Shown one piece after another: positions 1-7,809 of a stretch of 64,000 bases of DNA; position 1 is the first letter of the stretch; each line of letters starts with the position of its first letter. Source of the DNA: an uncultured Pelagibacteraceae bacterium (GTDB lineage Bacteria; Pseudomonadota; Alphaproteobacteria; Pelagibacterales; Pelagibacteraceae). The translations under genes and the position numbers were made by a program. The stretch covers positions 248,001-312,000 of the forward strand of contig CACJLJ010000002.1 in the NCBI GenBank assembly GCA_902594235.1. Reading direction: 5' to 3'. The notes under the pieces are model-generated. The model did not search any database, was not told where the DNA came from, and saw only the letters and a list, made by a program, of their open reading frames with translations.

Positions 1-1249
1 TAAACCAAAATTTTTTATGATTTTCGTCTCTGTTAAAGTCTATAGACAAAATATTTGAATATTTTGACTTGATTATTGATCTTAATTCCTCAACATTTCT
101 GTCTGTTGGTATATTGAAATATTTATCCTCTTCTGAGCTCATTTTTCTAATAAGAGGTTGAATTATTTTACTGTAAGGCTCCATCATTATAGAAACGACA
201 TACTCTATACATTCTTCACACGTTTCTTTTTCAAGCCATAAGTATAATTCATTAAATGGATAATCTTTTTCAAAATCAAACTTTGTTTCAATAAAATCTA
301 AAAGTTTTTTTACATCAATTAATAAATTATTTATTTTTTTTAATTGGTATTCACTTTCGGTATTCCAGCTTGTTATATTCCTAATTGAATTTTTTAAACA
401 TTTCTTAAATAAATTACTATCTTGAAGATCTACTTTTCTAATTTCTCTAATCTCTTTTAAAGCTGTTTCTCTAGATAAAATCCAATTGTTTAATAAAGTT
501 GGATGATTTACTATAAATGGTGCCATACCTAATCCAGTTGAGTTACCTATTCCGAGATTTTTACAAATTTCAGGATCTAAATTTATAGCTTTTTTTGGAT
601 TTCTGTTTTTTGCTACATGATTAACTTGGTCAAATGTGAATTGTCTCACTAAGTAAACTAGCATCATTTCCAATCTGAATGGACCATTAATTTCCTCTCT
701 ATTTTTAATTCTAAAACGATCCGCAAGTCCAAATTTACCTGAACCATATACTGCTGTTGTTCTGTAGAGATAGCCAACTTTTTCTAACAAATCCAAATTT
801 GGTTGTTTCCCATTACTTAAACTATCTACCACATGCTCAAAAACTCGAATTGATTTATTTGCTCTCGATAAAGTAAGTTCTTTATAAGATAGTCTGCCAA
901 CCTCTTGTTTTGGCACCTCCTTTTTTAATCTTTCAATATCGTTTTTATTTGGAACTCCATCATGTAAAGTAAAAGCTGCATCCCATTTTGTGGCAATAAC
1001 ACGATCTGATCTTTCTGTATCATCAATCTTATTTGCAAAACATATCAAAGAGTAAACTCTTTTCTTTTTTTTAAAAGAATAAATAGCTACACCAAATCCA
1101 TTTTTGTCTAAATCAAATAAATCTCTGTTATATTCCCAGTCTTTAAATTCTTTTAGAAAGCTTCTTAAAAAAGATAATTTAGATTGATGGAAAGAACCTA
1201 ATCTTGAAAGTTTCATTATAATGTTAGGATCTCTCAATTCTACTCTCAT
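1..1249 (-). CDS. Unrecognised protein, C-terminally truncated by the window edge
   Basis: An open frame of about 416 codons starts at an ATG (1247-1249) and runs off the left edge with no stop. The reading begins MRVELRDPNIIMKLSRLGSF and includes the stretches SDRVIATKWDAAFTLHDG and VYGSGKFGLADRF. I see no signal peptide, membrane segment or motif that I can assign to a family. It begins two bases after the dipeptidase stop (1252-1254), so the two are almost certainly co-transcribed and perhaps functionally linked. Codon use matches the neighbours. The product is soluble-looking, Lys-rich and at least 416 residues long. No function is assigned. Confidence 0.85.
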   Translation of the reverse strand, partial: MRVELRDPNIIMKLSRLGSFHQSKLSFLRSFLKEFKDWEYNRDLFDLDKNGFGVAIYSFKKKKRVYSLICFANKIDDTERSDRVIATKWDAAFTLHDGVPNKNDIERLKKEVPKQEVGRLSYKELTLSRANKSIRVFEHVVDSLSNGKQPNLDLLEKVGYLYRTTAVYGSGKFGLADRFRIKNREEINGPFRLEMMLVYLVRQFTFDQVNHVAKNRNPKKAINLDPEICKNLGIGNSTGLGMAPFIVNHPTLLNNWILSRETALKEIREIRKVDLQDSNLFKKCLKNSIRNITSWNTESEYQLKKINNLLIDVKKLLDFIETKFDFEKDYPFNELYLWLEKETCEECIEYVVSIMMEPYSKIIQPLIRKMSSEEDKYFNIPTDRNVEELRSIIKSKYSNILSIDFNRDENHKKFWF

Positions 1250-1251
1250 AT

Positions 1252-2220
1252 TCAAATCGTTTTATAAAAATTATACCAATTATTACCTAATATTCCGTTT
1301 ATTTCTGTCTCTGAAAAACCTATCTTATTTAAACCTTTTTCTAAATTTACAAAACCCCTTGCGTCTTTAAACCACTCTGGTTGTTTTGGAAAACCAGGCT
1401 TATTTTTTGTGCCCTCTCCATAATTTTTACTTTTAGCCCACGTTCCGTTTCTCATCCACTCAACAACTTCATCTGGTTGATTCAAACAAAGATCTGATCC
1501 TATTCCAATATTTTTAACGTTCATAATTTCTGCAGTTCTTGCAACCATTTCACAAAAGCTTTCAATGCTACAGTTTGTATTATTTTTTAAATGATGAGGA
1601 TAAAGTGATAATCCTAAAATCCCACCGCTTTCACTTAATGTTTTCAGCAATTCAGATGATTTATTTCTTTTAGCTGCATGCCAAAAAGAAGGATTGGCAT
1701 GAGTGATTGCAATAGGCTTCTCACTCAACTCAATTGCATCAAAAGTACTTTTTTCTGCTGAATGAGACATGTCTACGACCACACCAACTCTATTCATTTC
1801 TTTTATAACCTCTCTTCCAAAATTTGTAACTCCACTATCATTTTTTTCATAACAACCAGTTGCTAATAAAGACTGATTATTATAAGTTAATTGCATAAAC
1901 CTACATCCTAATTCGTGAACTTTTTCAACTAAATTTATGTCATCTTCTATAGGAGAACAATTTTGAAAACCAAAAAAAATTGCTGTTTTTTTTTCTTCAT
2001 TTGCTTTTTCAATATCTTTAAAATTTTTTCCTAAGAAAATTAAGTCTGAATTTTCTTTAAATAATTTTTGCCATTTTTGAATTTGTTCACCTAATTCCTT
2101 AAAATCTTCATGATATACTATTGTAACGTGAACTGCATCAAGACCTGCCTCTCTATTAATTTCAAATACCTCTCTAGTCCAATTACAATATTGAAGATTA
2201 TCAATTTTAAATTTCATCAT
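1252..2220 (-). CDS. Membrane dipeptidase family (peptidase M19) protein, atypical metal site
   Basis: The 322-residue protein has the amidohydrolase-like fold signatures of the renal dipeptidase/M19 family: VVDMSHSA near residue 148, an ITHANP segment near 172, and GIGSDLC near 240. M19 enzymes hydrolyse dipeptides at a binuclear zinc site. The usual N-terminal HxD zinc motif is not evident: the N-terminus reads FKIDNLQYCNW, followed by HVTIVYHEDF. This resembles the M19 subgroup found near dimethylglycine/choline catabolism genes in proteobacteria (from memory), so the substrate may not be a dipeptide. Two consecutive ATGs start the frame. It is the first gene of an operon with the unknown gene at 1-1249. 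The family call is firm; the substrate is unknown. Confidence 0.85.
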   Translation of the reverse strand: MMKFKIDNLQYCNWTREVFEINREAGLDAVHVTIVYHEDFKELGEQIQKWQKLFKENSDLIFLGKNFKDIEKANEEKKTAIFFGFQNCSPIEDDINLVEKVHELGCRFMQLTYNNQSLLATGCYEKNDSGVTNFGREVIKEMNRVGVVVDMSHSAEKSTFDAIELSEKPIAITHANPSFWHAAKRNKSSELLKTLSESGGILGLSLYPHHLKNNTNCSIESFCEMVARTAEIMNVKNIGIGSDLCLNQPDEVVEWMRNGTWAKSKNYGEGTKNKPGFPKQPEWFKDARGFVNLEKGLNKIGFSETEINGILGNNWYNFYKTI

Positions 2221-2320
2221 GCCGATTTTTTTTAAACCATATCAATATGTTTTTTTAAATTCTATTTATTTTATTGAAATTTTAATTTAATTTTGAAATA
2301 AAGTTTAAACTTAATAATTC

Positions 2321-2812
2321 ATGAAAAATAATAAAAATTTAAAAGTAGCAATTGTTATGGGTAGTCAGTCTGACTATAAAACGATGAAATTAGCTGAAAA
2401 AGTACTTAAAAATATTGCTATAAATTTTGAAACTAAAATAATTTCGGCACACAGAACCCCTAAAAGAATGTACGATTTCGCTATTTCAGCAAAAAAAAAT
2501 AATTTTGGTGTTATAATTGCTGGTGCTGGCGGATCAGCACACTTACCAGGTATGATTGCAGCTTTGACCACTATTCCAGTTTTGGGGGTTCCAATAGAAA
2601 GTAAAAAGCTTAAAGGGCTGGATAGTATATTGTCAATTGCGCAAATGCCCAAGGGTGTACCGGTCGGAACGCTGGCAATTGGTGAAGATGGTGCAATAAA
2701 TGCAGCACTTCTAGCTGCAGCAATTATTGCTAATAATAATTCTAAAGTAAAAAAAAAATTAGAAAATTGGAGACGATCTCAATCAAGATCTGTTAAAAAG
2801 AGACCTAGTTAA
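2321..2812 (+). CDS. purE: N5-carboxyaminoimidazole ribonucleotide mutase (PurE)
   Basis: PurE class I rearranges N5-CAIR to CAIR in de novo purine synthesis in the cytoplasm. The 163-residue length is normal. The N-terminal GSQSD phosphate-binding motif is at residues 14-18, SAHRTP with the catalytic His44 follows, and GAGGSAHLPGM lies near residue 68. The C-terminal tail is basic. purK begins four bases after the stop, giving the usual purE-purK pair in which PurK makes the unstable N5-CAIR that PurE uses. The 100-base gap to the divergent dipeptidase gene holds AT-rich sequence and presumably promoters for both, but I see no clear boxes. Confidence 0.97.
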   Translation: MKNNKNLKVAIVMGSQSDYKTMKLAEKVLKNIAINFETKIISAHRTPKRMYDFAISAKKNNFGVIIAGAGGSAHLPGMIAALTTIPVLGVPIESKKLKGLDSILSIAQMPKGVPVGTLAIGEDGAINAALLAAAIIANNNSKVKKKLENWRRSQSRSVKKRPS

Positions 2813-2816
2813 ATAA

Positions 2817-3866
2817 ATGTCTGAAATTAATTTAGGTATCATTGGTGGTGGGCAGTTAGGAAGTATGCTTTCAATAGCTGCAAAAAAAATTAAAATTAAA
2901 ACAATAATTTACTGTGATGATATTAATGCTCCAGCACAAAACTTTTCAGATGAATTTATTTTTGGAAAATATGATGACAATCAAAAAATTTTAGAATTTA
3001 CAAATAAAGTTGATTTTATTACTTATGAATTTGAAAATATACCATACGAAACTTTAAATGAGATAAATAAAAAAAAACCTGTTTTACCAAAACCTTCAAT
3101 AAATCGACTAATACAACATAGACTGGCTGAAAAAGATTTTGTTAATAAATTAAATATTCGAACCACTCAATATACATTTGTTAAAAAAAAATCTGACTTA
3201 GAGTCATTAACAGATCTTCTTCCAGGAATATTAAAAACAGCAACTATGGGCTATGATGGCAAGGGTCAATATTTAATAAACGAAATTAATGATATCGATA
3301 AAATGAATATTGATTTTTCAAAAGAATATATTCTTGAAAAATTTATAAAACTTAAAAAAGAAATTTCAGTAATCATAACAAGATTTGGTAATAACAATTA
3401 TGAAATATATGAACCGATAGAAAATACTCATGAGGATCAAATATTAAAATATTCAAAAATACCAGCTGAAATAAGTGAAAAAATATTTAATCAATCAAAA
3501 GAATGGGCAATAAGTATTGCGGAAGAGTTAAAATATATTGGAACTTTATGTGTAGAATTTTTTATAGATAGAAATGAAAATTTATATGTTAATGAAATTG
3601 CTCCAAGAGTGCATAATTCAGGTCATCTCACTATTAACGCATATAATATAAGTCAATTTGAAAACCACATTAGAGCTGTTTGTTCACTAAAAAGAATACC
3701 TTTAAAAAAATTATCAAATGCAAAGATGATAAATCTTATAGGAAATCAAATAGAACCTTATAGAAAAAACTTTAAGTTAAATGAGAATGAATATTTTTTT
3801 GATTATCTTAAAAAAGAAATAAAAAACAAAAGAAAAATGGGTCATATAACAACTTTATTTAAATGA
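2817..3866 (+). CDS. purK: N5-carboxyaminoimidazole ribonucleotide synthase (PurK)
   Basis: PurK is an ATP-grasp enzyme that carboxylates AIR to N5-CAIR with ATP and bicarbonate. The protein is 349 residues, close to the typical 350-360. The N-terminus carries the IGGGQLGSM dinucleotide-fold motif. The central ATP-grasp region includes KTATMGYDGKGQ (about residues 141-152), and the metal/ATP site NEIAPRVHNSGH lies near residue 260; all are standard in PurK. It follows purE by four bases. Its stop overlaps the start of the acetyltransferase gene (ATGA), so the three genes are one transcription unit. Confidence 0.97.
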   Translation: MSEINLGIIGGGQLGSMLSIAAKKIKIKTIIYCDDINAPAQNFSDEFIFGKYDDNQKILEFTNKVDFITYEFENIPYETLNEINKKKPVLPKPSINRLIQHRLAEKDFVNKLNIRTTQYTFVKKKSDLESLTDLLPGILKTATMGYDGKGQYLINEINDIDKMNIDFSKEYILEKFIKLKKEISVIITRFGNNNYEIYEPIENTHEDQILKYSKIPAEISEKIFNQSKEWAISIAEELKYIGTLCVEFFIDRNENLYVNEIAPRVHNSGHLTINAYNISQFENHIRAVCSLKRIPLKKLSNAKMINLIGNQIEPYRKNFKLNENEYFFDYLKKEIKNKRKMGHITTLFK

Positions 3867-4330
3867 TTAAATCAATTGAAGGAAATTTTGATAACCCTGA
3901 AGTTAACGAACTTCTTACTAAACATTTTATTGAGCTTAGAGCGGCATCTCCAAAAGGAAGTGCGCATGTTTTAGATATTCCTGGTTTAAAGGTACCTTCA
4001 ATTAAATTTTGGAGTTTATGGGAAAATGGTAAATTAATGGGTTGTGGAGCTTTAAAATTTTTAGATGAAGGACATGGGGAATTTAAATCTATAAGAGTAC
4101 ACGACAATTTTAGAAATAAAGGAAATGGTATAAAGGTTATTAATCACCTTATTGAAGAGGCAAAAAAACTTCAAATAAAAAGAATTAGCATTGAAACTGG
4201 AGCAGGAAAATTTTTTGAACCAGCTAGAAAACTATTTAAAAAGTGTAATTTTGAATTATGTGAGCCTTTTGCCCATTACACGATTGACATTAATTCGCTT
4301 TATTTAACTAAACTTATAAGCAACGATTAA
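3863..4330 (+). CDS. GNAT-family N-acetyltransferase
   Basis: The 155-residue protein has the GNAT architecture: a central beta segment (LMGCGALKFL), then SIRVHDNFRNKGNGIKVINHL, which matches the acetyl-CoA pyrophosphate loop (R/Q-x-x-G-x-G/A) near residues 82-92, then the RISIETG strand and a C-terminal FEPARKLFKKCNF helix. It resembles the PhnO/ElaA-like small acetyltransferases, but the acceptor cannot be read from sequence. It overlaps purK by four bases and is probably translationally coupled. A direct role in purine synthesis is not implied. The family is secure and the substrate unknown. Confidence 0.88.
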   Translation: MIKSIEGNFDNPEVNELLTKHFIELRAASPKGSAHVLDIPGLKVPSIKFWSLWENGKLMGCGALKFLDEGHGEFKSIRVHDNFRNKGNGIKVINHLIEEAKKLQIKRISIETGAGKFFEPARKLFKKCNFELCEPFAHYTIDINSLYLTKLISND

Positions 4331-4361
4331 AATTAAATACTGATAAAATACATCAATTTTG

Positions 4362-4388
4362 TTGACAAAAGTCTTAAAACCCTAAAGA
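4362..4388 (+). promoter_or_regulatory. Possible promoter of the cold-shock gene
   Basis: A perfect TTGACA (4362-4367) lies in the 116-base gap before the cold-shock gene. The best -10-like hexamer, TAAAGA (4383-4388), gives a short 15-base spacer. The implied leader is about 50 bases and very A-rich. The -35 box is clear; the -10 is weak, so this is tentative. Confidence 0.35.
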
Positions 4389-4446
4389 AAGCTAAAATTA
4401 CTTAATTATAAGTAATAAATTAACATAACAAAAAGTAAGAAAAAAT

Positions 4447-4653
4447 ATGAGTCTACAAGGAAAAGTAAAGTGGTTCAATCCAACCAAAGGATATGGTTTT
4501 ATTGAAAGAGAAGATAAAGAAAAAGATGTGTTTGTACATGTTTCAGCGGTAAGAGATGCTGGTATGAACGGTTTAGATGAGGGTCAAGCTTTGACTTTCG
4601 ATGTTGAAGATGGTCCTAAAGGTCCTTCAGCAGTTAACTTAAAAACTGCATAA
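4447..4653 (+). CDS. Cold-shock domain RNA/DNA-binding protein
   Basis: A complete 68-residue single cold-shock domain. RNP1 (KGYGFIE) is at residues 14-20 and RNP2 (VFVHVSA) begins at residue 28; the start is [12 protein letters not shown]. Such five-stranded OB-fold proteins bind single-stranded nucleic acid and act as RNA chaperones; in streamlined genomes they are often expressed constitutively at high level. It stands alone between the purine genes and the racemase. A good -35 box lies upstream and a hairpin downstream (4671-4722), so it is probably a monocistronic transcript. The codons are less AT-biased than the surroundings in places, as expected for a highly expressed gene. Confidence 0.97.
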   Translation: MSLQGKVKWFNPTKGYGFIEREDKEKDVFVHVSAVRDAGMNGLDEGQALTFDVEDGPKGPSAVNLKTA

Positions 4654-4670
4654 TTTTCATAATATAATTT

Positions 4671-4722
4671 ATTGGCTATATCGATTAAATAATTTAAAGT
4701 GTTGTTTATTTTTATAGCCAAT
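4671..4722 (+). terminator. Inverted repeat after the cold-shock gene, likely transcript end
   Basis: A perfect 10-base inverted repeat, ATTGGCTATA (4671-4680) and TATAGCCAAT (4713-4722), encloses a 32-base loop. The loop holds a smaller inverted repeat, AAATAA (4687-4692) with TTATTT (4706-4711). There is no clean U-tract after it, only an AT-rich stretch, so it could be a 3' mRNA-stabilising structure rather than a classical terminator. It sits between the cold-shock gene stop and the racemase start at 4750. Confidence 0.6.
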
Positions 4723-4749
4723 AATCTATTCTAAAATAATATTTAAATT

Positions 4750-5496
4750 ATGATTGGTATTCTTGGAGGGATGGGAACACAGGCTGGATTAGATTTCTGT
4801 AATAAATTAGCAATCCAGTACAGAGGAAAGATTGATCAAGATTACCCTTTATTTTATTTATATAATAAATCTAATATCCCTGGAAGGCCAGAATCTATCG
4901 GAAAAACCACAGGGGTACTTTCTGATAAATCAAAAAATATTTCTTCAAAAAGAAAATATGAAAAGGTATTAAAAAGTTTAGTTGATGGATGTAGAAAATT
5001 AGAAAAATCAAAATGTAAATTTATTGTAATTCCATGTAATACTGCTCACTATTGGTACAAAGATCTTCAAAAAAAAATTAACATTCCAATTATAAATATG
5101 CCTAAAGAAGTATTCAATCATACCAAAAAAAATTGTAAGAAAAATTCCAAAATAGGTTTGTTAGCAACAGAAGGTACTTTAAAAACTAAAGTTTATGATA
5201 AAATTTTTAATAATGACTATAAATTATTTTTTCCTAACAATAAGCTACAAAAAAAATGTGTTAATAGAGCAATTAAATATGTTAAAATGGGTAAAGTTAA
5301 ACAGGCCTCTAAAGTAATTCAACCTGCAATAAATTTTTTAATCAAAAATAAATGTAAAAGAATTATTCTTGGCTGCACTGAATTACCAATAGCTATTTTT
5401 GCTTTTAAATCAATTGAAACTGTAAAATCCTCAAAAATTTTTTTAGATCCGAATCTAATTCTGGCTTATGCTGCGATGAAAAAATACAAAAAATAG
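4750..5496 (+). CDS. Aspartate/glutamate racemase family protein
   Basis: The 248-residue protein belongs to the two-cysteine, cofactor-independent Asp/Glu racemase superfamily. The N-terminus is GILGGMGT, the first catalytic Cys is in IPCNTAH (Cys96), and the second is in GCTELP (Cys209). It is closer to the YgeA/aspartate racemase branch than to MurI, judging by GGMGT and GCTELP, but specificity cannot be fixed. Its internal sequence is Lys- and Asn-rich. The next gene starts on the base after its stop (TAG then ATG at 5497), which suggests translational coupling. Confidence 0.88.
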   Translation: MIGILGGMGTQAGLDFCNKLAIQYRGKIDQDYPLFYLYNKSNIPGRPESIGKTTGVLSDKSKNISSKRKYEKVLKSLVDGCRKLEKSKCKFIVIPCNTAHYWYKDLQKKINIPIINMPKEVFNHTKKNCKKNSKIGLLATEGTLKTKVYDKIFNNDYKLFFPNNKLQKKCVNRAIKYVKMGKVKQASKVIQPAINFLIKNKCKRIILGCTELPIAIFAFKSIETVKSSKIFLDPNLILAYAAMKKYKK

Positions 5497-5937
5497 ATGA
5501 AACAACCTAAAGATCGTCCATATATTTTAGTTGTTGCTGAAAAAATTTACGATGAAATCGTAGAAATTAAAAAAAAAAATTCTGATTTATCAACAATAGA
5601 TGCTATTGATGCATTTATTGGTTCAGATACCTATAATCTTATTAGCAATGGTAAATTTCATGATGAATGGTTTAAAGAATTAGAGCGAAGTAATTTTGTA
5701 GATAAAAAAACTAAAAAAAAAATACCTGATGAAACAATAAGATTGCTCAATATACAGAAAGATATGATGATAAAGCAATTAATTCAATTTCCTAATTTGT
5801 ATTATGCAAAAAGTCATTTTCCTCTTGAAATTTCTCAAAGAGCATTTGATCACCTATGGAGAATGTGTGAAAGCTACGAATTGTGGTGCAAAGAAACTAA
5901 GCAAATTAATTTAATTAAATTAAATATTATCGATTAG
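5497..5937 (+). CDS. Unrecognised 146-residue protein coupled to the racemase gene
   Basis: The frame begins immediately after the racemase stop with no spacer. The protein is soluble-looking, with no signal peptide or membrane segment. It has a Lys-rich central part (FVDKKTKKKIPDE), then a likely helical C-terminal half containing FPNLYYAKSHFPLEISQRAFDHL, with aromatic and Cys residues (MCESYELWC). I do not recognise a family. Its last 11 bases overlap the 3' end of the convergent lipoprotein gene. The arrangement implies co-expression with the racemase; a shared function is only a guess. Confidence 0.75.
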   Translation: MKQPKDRPYILVVAEKIYDEIVEIKKKNSDLSTIDAIDAFIGSDTYNLISNGKFHDEWFKELERSNFVDKKTKKKIPDETIRLLNIQKDMMIKQLIQFPNLYYAKSHFPLEISQRAFDHLWRMCESYELWCKETKQINLIKLNIID

Positions 5938-6238
5938 AGTTATTTAAAATTCTATAAGCTTTTTCAACTCTACTTGTGATTAAATGTTTGAAGTCATCGC
6001 TTTCAAGAGTATCCTTTTGAATATTATTTTCACTTGAAGTAATTTCAATTACATTTTCCATTGGTGTTTTACCAGTATACATTGTAACAAGCTCACTAGA
6101 TCCATAAGAGAAACCTGCTTGAAGCACATTACCTGAAGAAGTTAAAGTATAAGCTGGCCCCAACATAGCTGTAGGCGCTGTGCAAGCCCCTAAAAATATC
6201 AACAAAAATAATCCAAAAGTTATTTTTTTATGAATCAT
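5927..6238 (-). CDS. Small predicted lipoprotein
   Basis: I place the start at the ATG at 6236-6238 because it gives a textbook lipoprotein signal. The start is MIHKK, the hydrophobic core is ITFGLFLLIF, and the lipobox LGAC has the acylated Cys at residue 18. The upstream in-frame TTG and ATG add 25-27 residues without a signal. The mature part is about 86 residues: a Gly/Ser/Thr-rich stretch (TAMLGPAYTLTSSGN) followed by an acidic, charged C-terminal half. No family is recognised. It is transcribed alone on the minus strand, and its 3' end overlaps the 146-residue ORF by 11 bases. Confidence 0.75.
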   Translation of the reverse strand: MIHKKITFGLFLLIFLGACTAPTAMLGPAYTLTSSGNVLQAGFSYGSSELVTMYTGKTPMENVIEITSSENNIQKDTLESDDFKHLITSRVEKAYRILNNSNR

Positions 6239-6373
6239 GTTAAAGAACTTTAAGCATTTAAATTTACAACTCAAGGTAGTATTAAAATTACTCTCTAAAA
6301 GCTTTATTTTCATAGACAAATTTAACTAAATTTGAGAATCAAATGTAAGCATAATTTTTTTATAAAACCTAAA

Positions 6374-7222
6374 ATGATCAGAATTTATCCCTTCATATTT
6401 ATTTTGTTATGGTCATCAGCTTTCATAACCACCAAACCAATTGTTGATAATAGCGATCCATTTTCTGCACTAGCATTTAGATTTTTCTTAGTAGCTATTG
6501 GATTTTATTTTTTTTCTCTCTACTCAAAAAATTCAATTATAATCAAAAGAGATAACCTTTTAGAGTCGGTTCTCAGTGGAGTTCTTTTTCACGGATTTTA
6601 TTTAGGAGGAGTTTTTTTTTCTATTTCGATCGGGATGCCTGCTGGAATAGCTGCTTTGATAGTAACACTACAACCAATTTTAACTAATATACTTAGTGGC
6701 CCTATCTTAAATGAAAAAATTACAATCAAACAGTGGATTGGTGCACTTCTTGGTTTTATTGGGGCTATTTTAGTTTTAGGTTTTGATTTGGGTTCAAAAA
6801 TACCTGTTTTAGGTTTAATAGCGACTTTAATCGCTTTGATTTCAATTACTACGTCTACAATCTGGCAAAAGAAATTAAGTAATAAACTGCCTTTATCAGT
6901 CAGTAATTTTTATCAAGCTGTTGGTGGATGTTTATTTCATATTTTGGTGATTATTTTTTTTGCAAAACCTTTTATAAATTTTACAACTACCTTTATTGTA
7001 GCTATGAGCCACCAAATATTTTTAGTGTCGTTTGGAGCTTTCACGATATTAATGTTTTTAATCAAAAATAATTCTGCCAGTAAAACAGTATCAATATTTT
7101 TTTTAATTCCTGCAGTTTCTGCTTTAATGGGATGGTTCTTTCTTGATGAAATATTAACTAAAATAGATCTTGTTGGTTTTCTAATTGCAACTATTGGAGT
7201 TTATATTGCTACCCGAAAATAA
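6374..7222 (+). CDS. EamA/DMT-superfamily membrane permease
   Basis: From the ATG at 6374 the protein is 282 residues and begins with the first membrane span (YPFIFILLWSSAFITTKPIV). An upstream TTG at 6332 would add an unlikely basic 14-residue leader. Ten hydrophobic segments in two repeats, each of EamA type, fit the 10-TMS drug/metabolite transporter family. Typical motifs are the first-helix WSSAFITTKP and the ends of the repeats (GFIGAILVLG and GFLIATIGVYIATR). These are inner-membrane exporters of amino acids, metabolites or nucleotides; the substrate is not predictable. The gene ends two bases from the convergent soxG gene. Confidence 0.88.
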   Translation: MIRIYPFIFILLWSSAFITTKPIVDNSDPFSALAFRFFLVAIGFYFFSLYSKNSIIIKRDNLLESVLSGVLFHGFYLGGVFFSISIGMPAGIAALIVTLQPILTNILSGPILNEKITIKQWIGALLGFIGAILVLGFDLGSKIPVLGLIATLIALISITTSTIWQKKLSNKLPLSVSNFYQAVGGCLFHILVIIFFAKPFINFTTTFIVAMSHQIFLVSFGAFTILMFLIKNNSASKTVSIFFLIPAVSALMGWFFLDEILTKIDLVGFLIATIGVYIATRK

Positions 7223-7224
7223 TC

Positions 7225-7809
7225 CTAAATTGATCTATATCCAAATTCTAAACAAGAGTCAGTAATCGAGTGATGAAGAGACTCACCAAAACTTCTTAAA
7301 CCAGATATTCTTACTTTTTTAGGATTATCTGAGATAAAATCTATTGTAACTGTTATTCCATTATAAACCGAGTTTGCACAATCACCTTCTTTAAAAGAAT
7401 TGATATCCAAAGGACATCCTTTTTTTAGAACTTCATTAACCAAATTTCCTTCTAATTCAATTATAGCTCTTGAATGTGAAATATCAGTTATAGCAAAGTC
7501 TAATTCACTAAATTGTTTTTTTTCTTTTTCAATTAGATTTAAATTAGATGAAAAAACTAACCAATTATCAGGCCCTAACCATAATAATCTTGTATTCGAG
7601 TTAGAAGATGATTTTAATGATGGTGGAAGATCTAATCCATCTACTTTTACTTTAGAAATATCAAAATCAGAATTTCTAAATTTAGCGATTTGAAATATCA
7701 ATAATTTATTTAATTCTGAAACTTTTAATAAAGTTTCATCATTTTTTCCATTATGATCACCAAATTTTCCAATTTTATGAATAAAGTTTAGAGCTGAAAT
7801 ATTTGTCAT
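7225..7809 (-). CDS. soxG: Sarcosine oxidase gamma subunit family (SoxG/MgdD type)
   Basis: The 194-residue protein matches the gamma subunit of heterotetrameric sarcosine oxidase, a GcvT-like small subunit. It has LWLGPDNWLVF near residue 76, ITDISHSRAIIELEG near 106, LKKGCPLDIN and a C-terminal FGESLHHSITDSCLEFG. It overlaps soxA by four bases (ATGA) and is the last gene of soxBDAG. The subunit helps form the folate-coupled oxidase complex. The same family covers the D subunit of N-methylglutamate dehydrogenase, so the substrate of the complex is open. Confidence 0.9.
   Translation of the reverse strand: MTNISALNFIHKIGKFGDHNGKNDETLLKVSELNKLLIFQIAKFRNSDFDISKVKVDGLDLPPSLKSSSNSNTRLLWLGPDNWLVFSSNLNLIEKEKKQFSELDFAITDISHSRAIIELEGNLVNEVLKKGCPLDINSFKEGDCANSVYNGITVTIDFISDNPKKVRISGLRSFGESLHHSITDSCLEFGYRSI

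Noticed and set aside
2374-2652. Minus-strand frame inside purE
   Set aside because: An antisense shadow of a fully conserved purE; no independent start signal.
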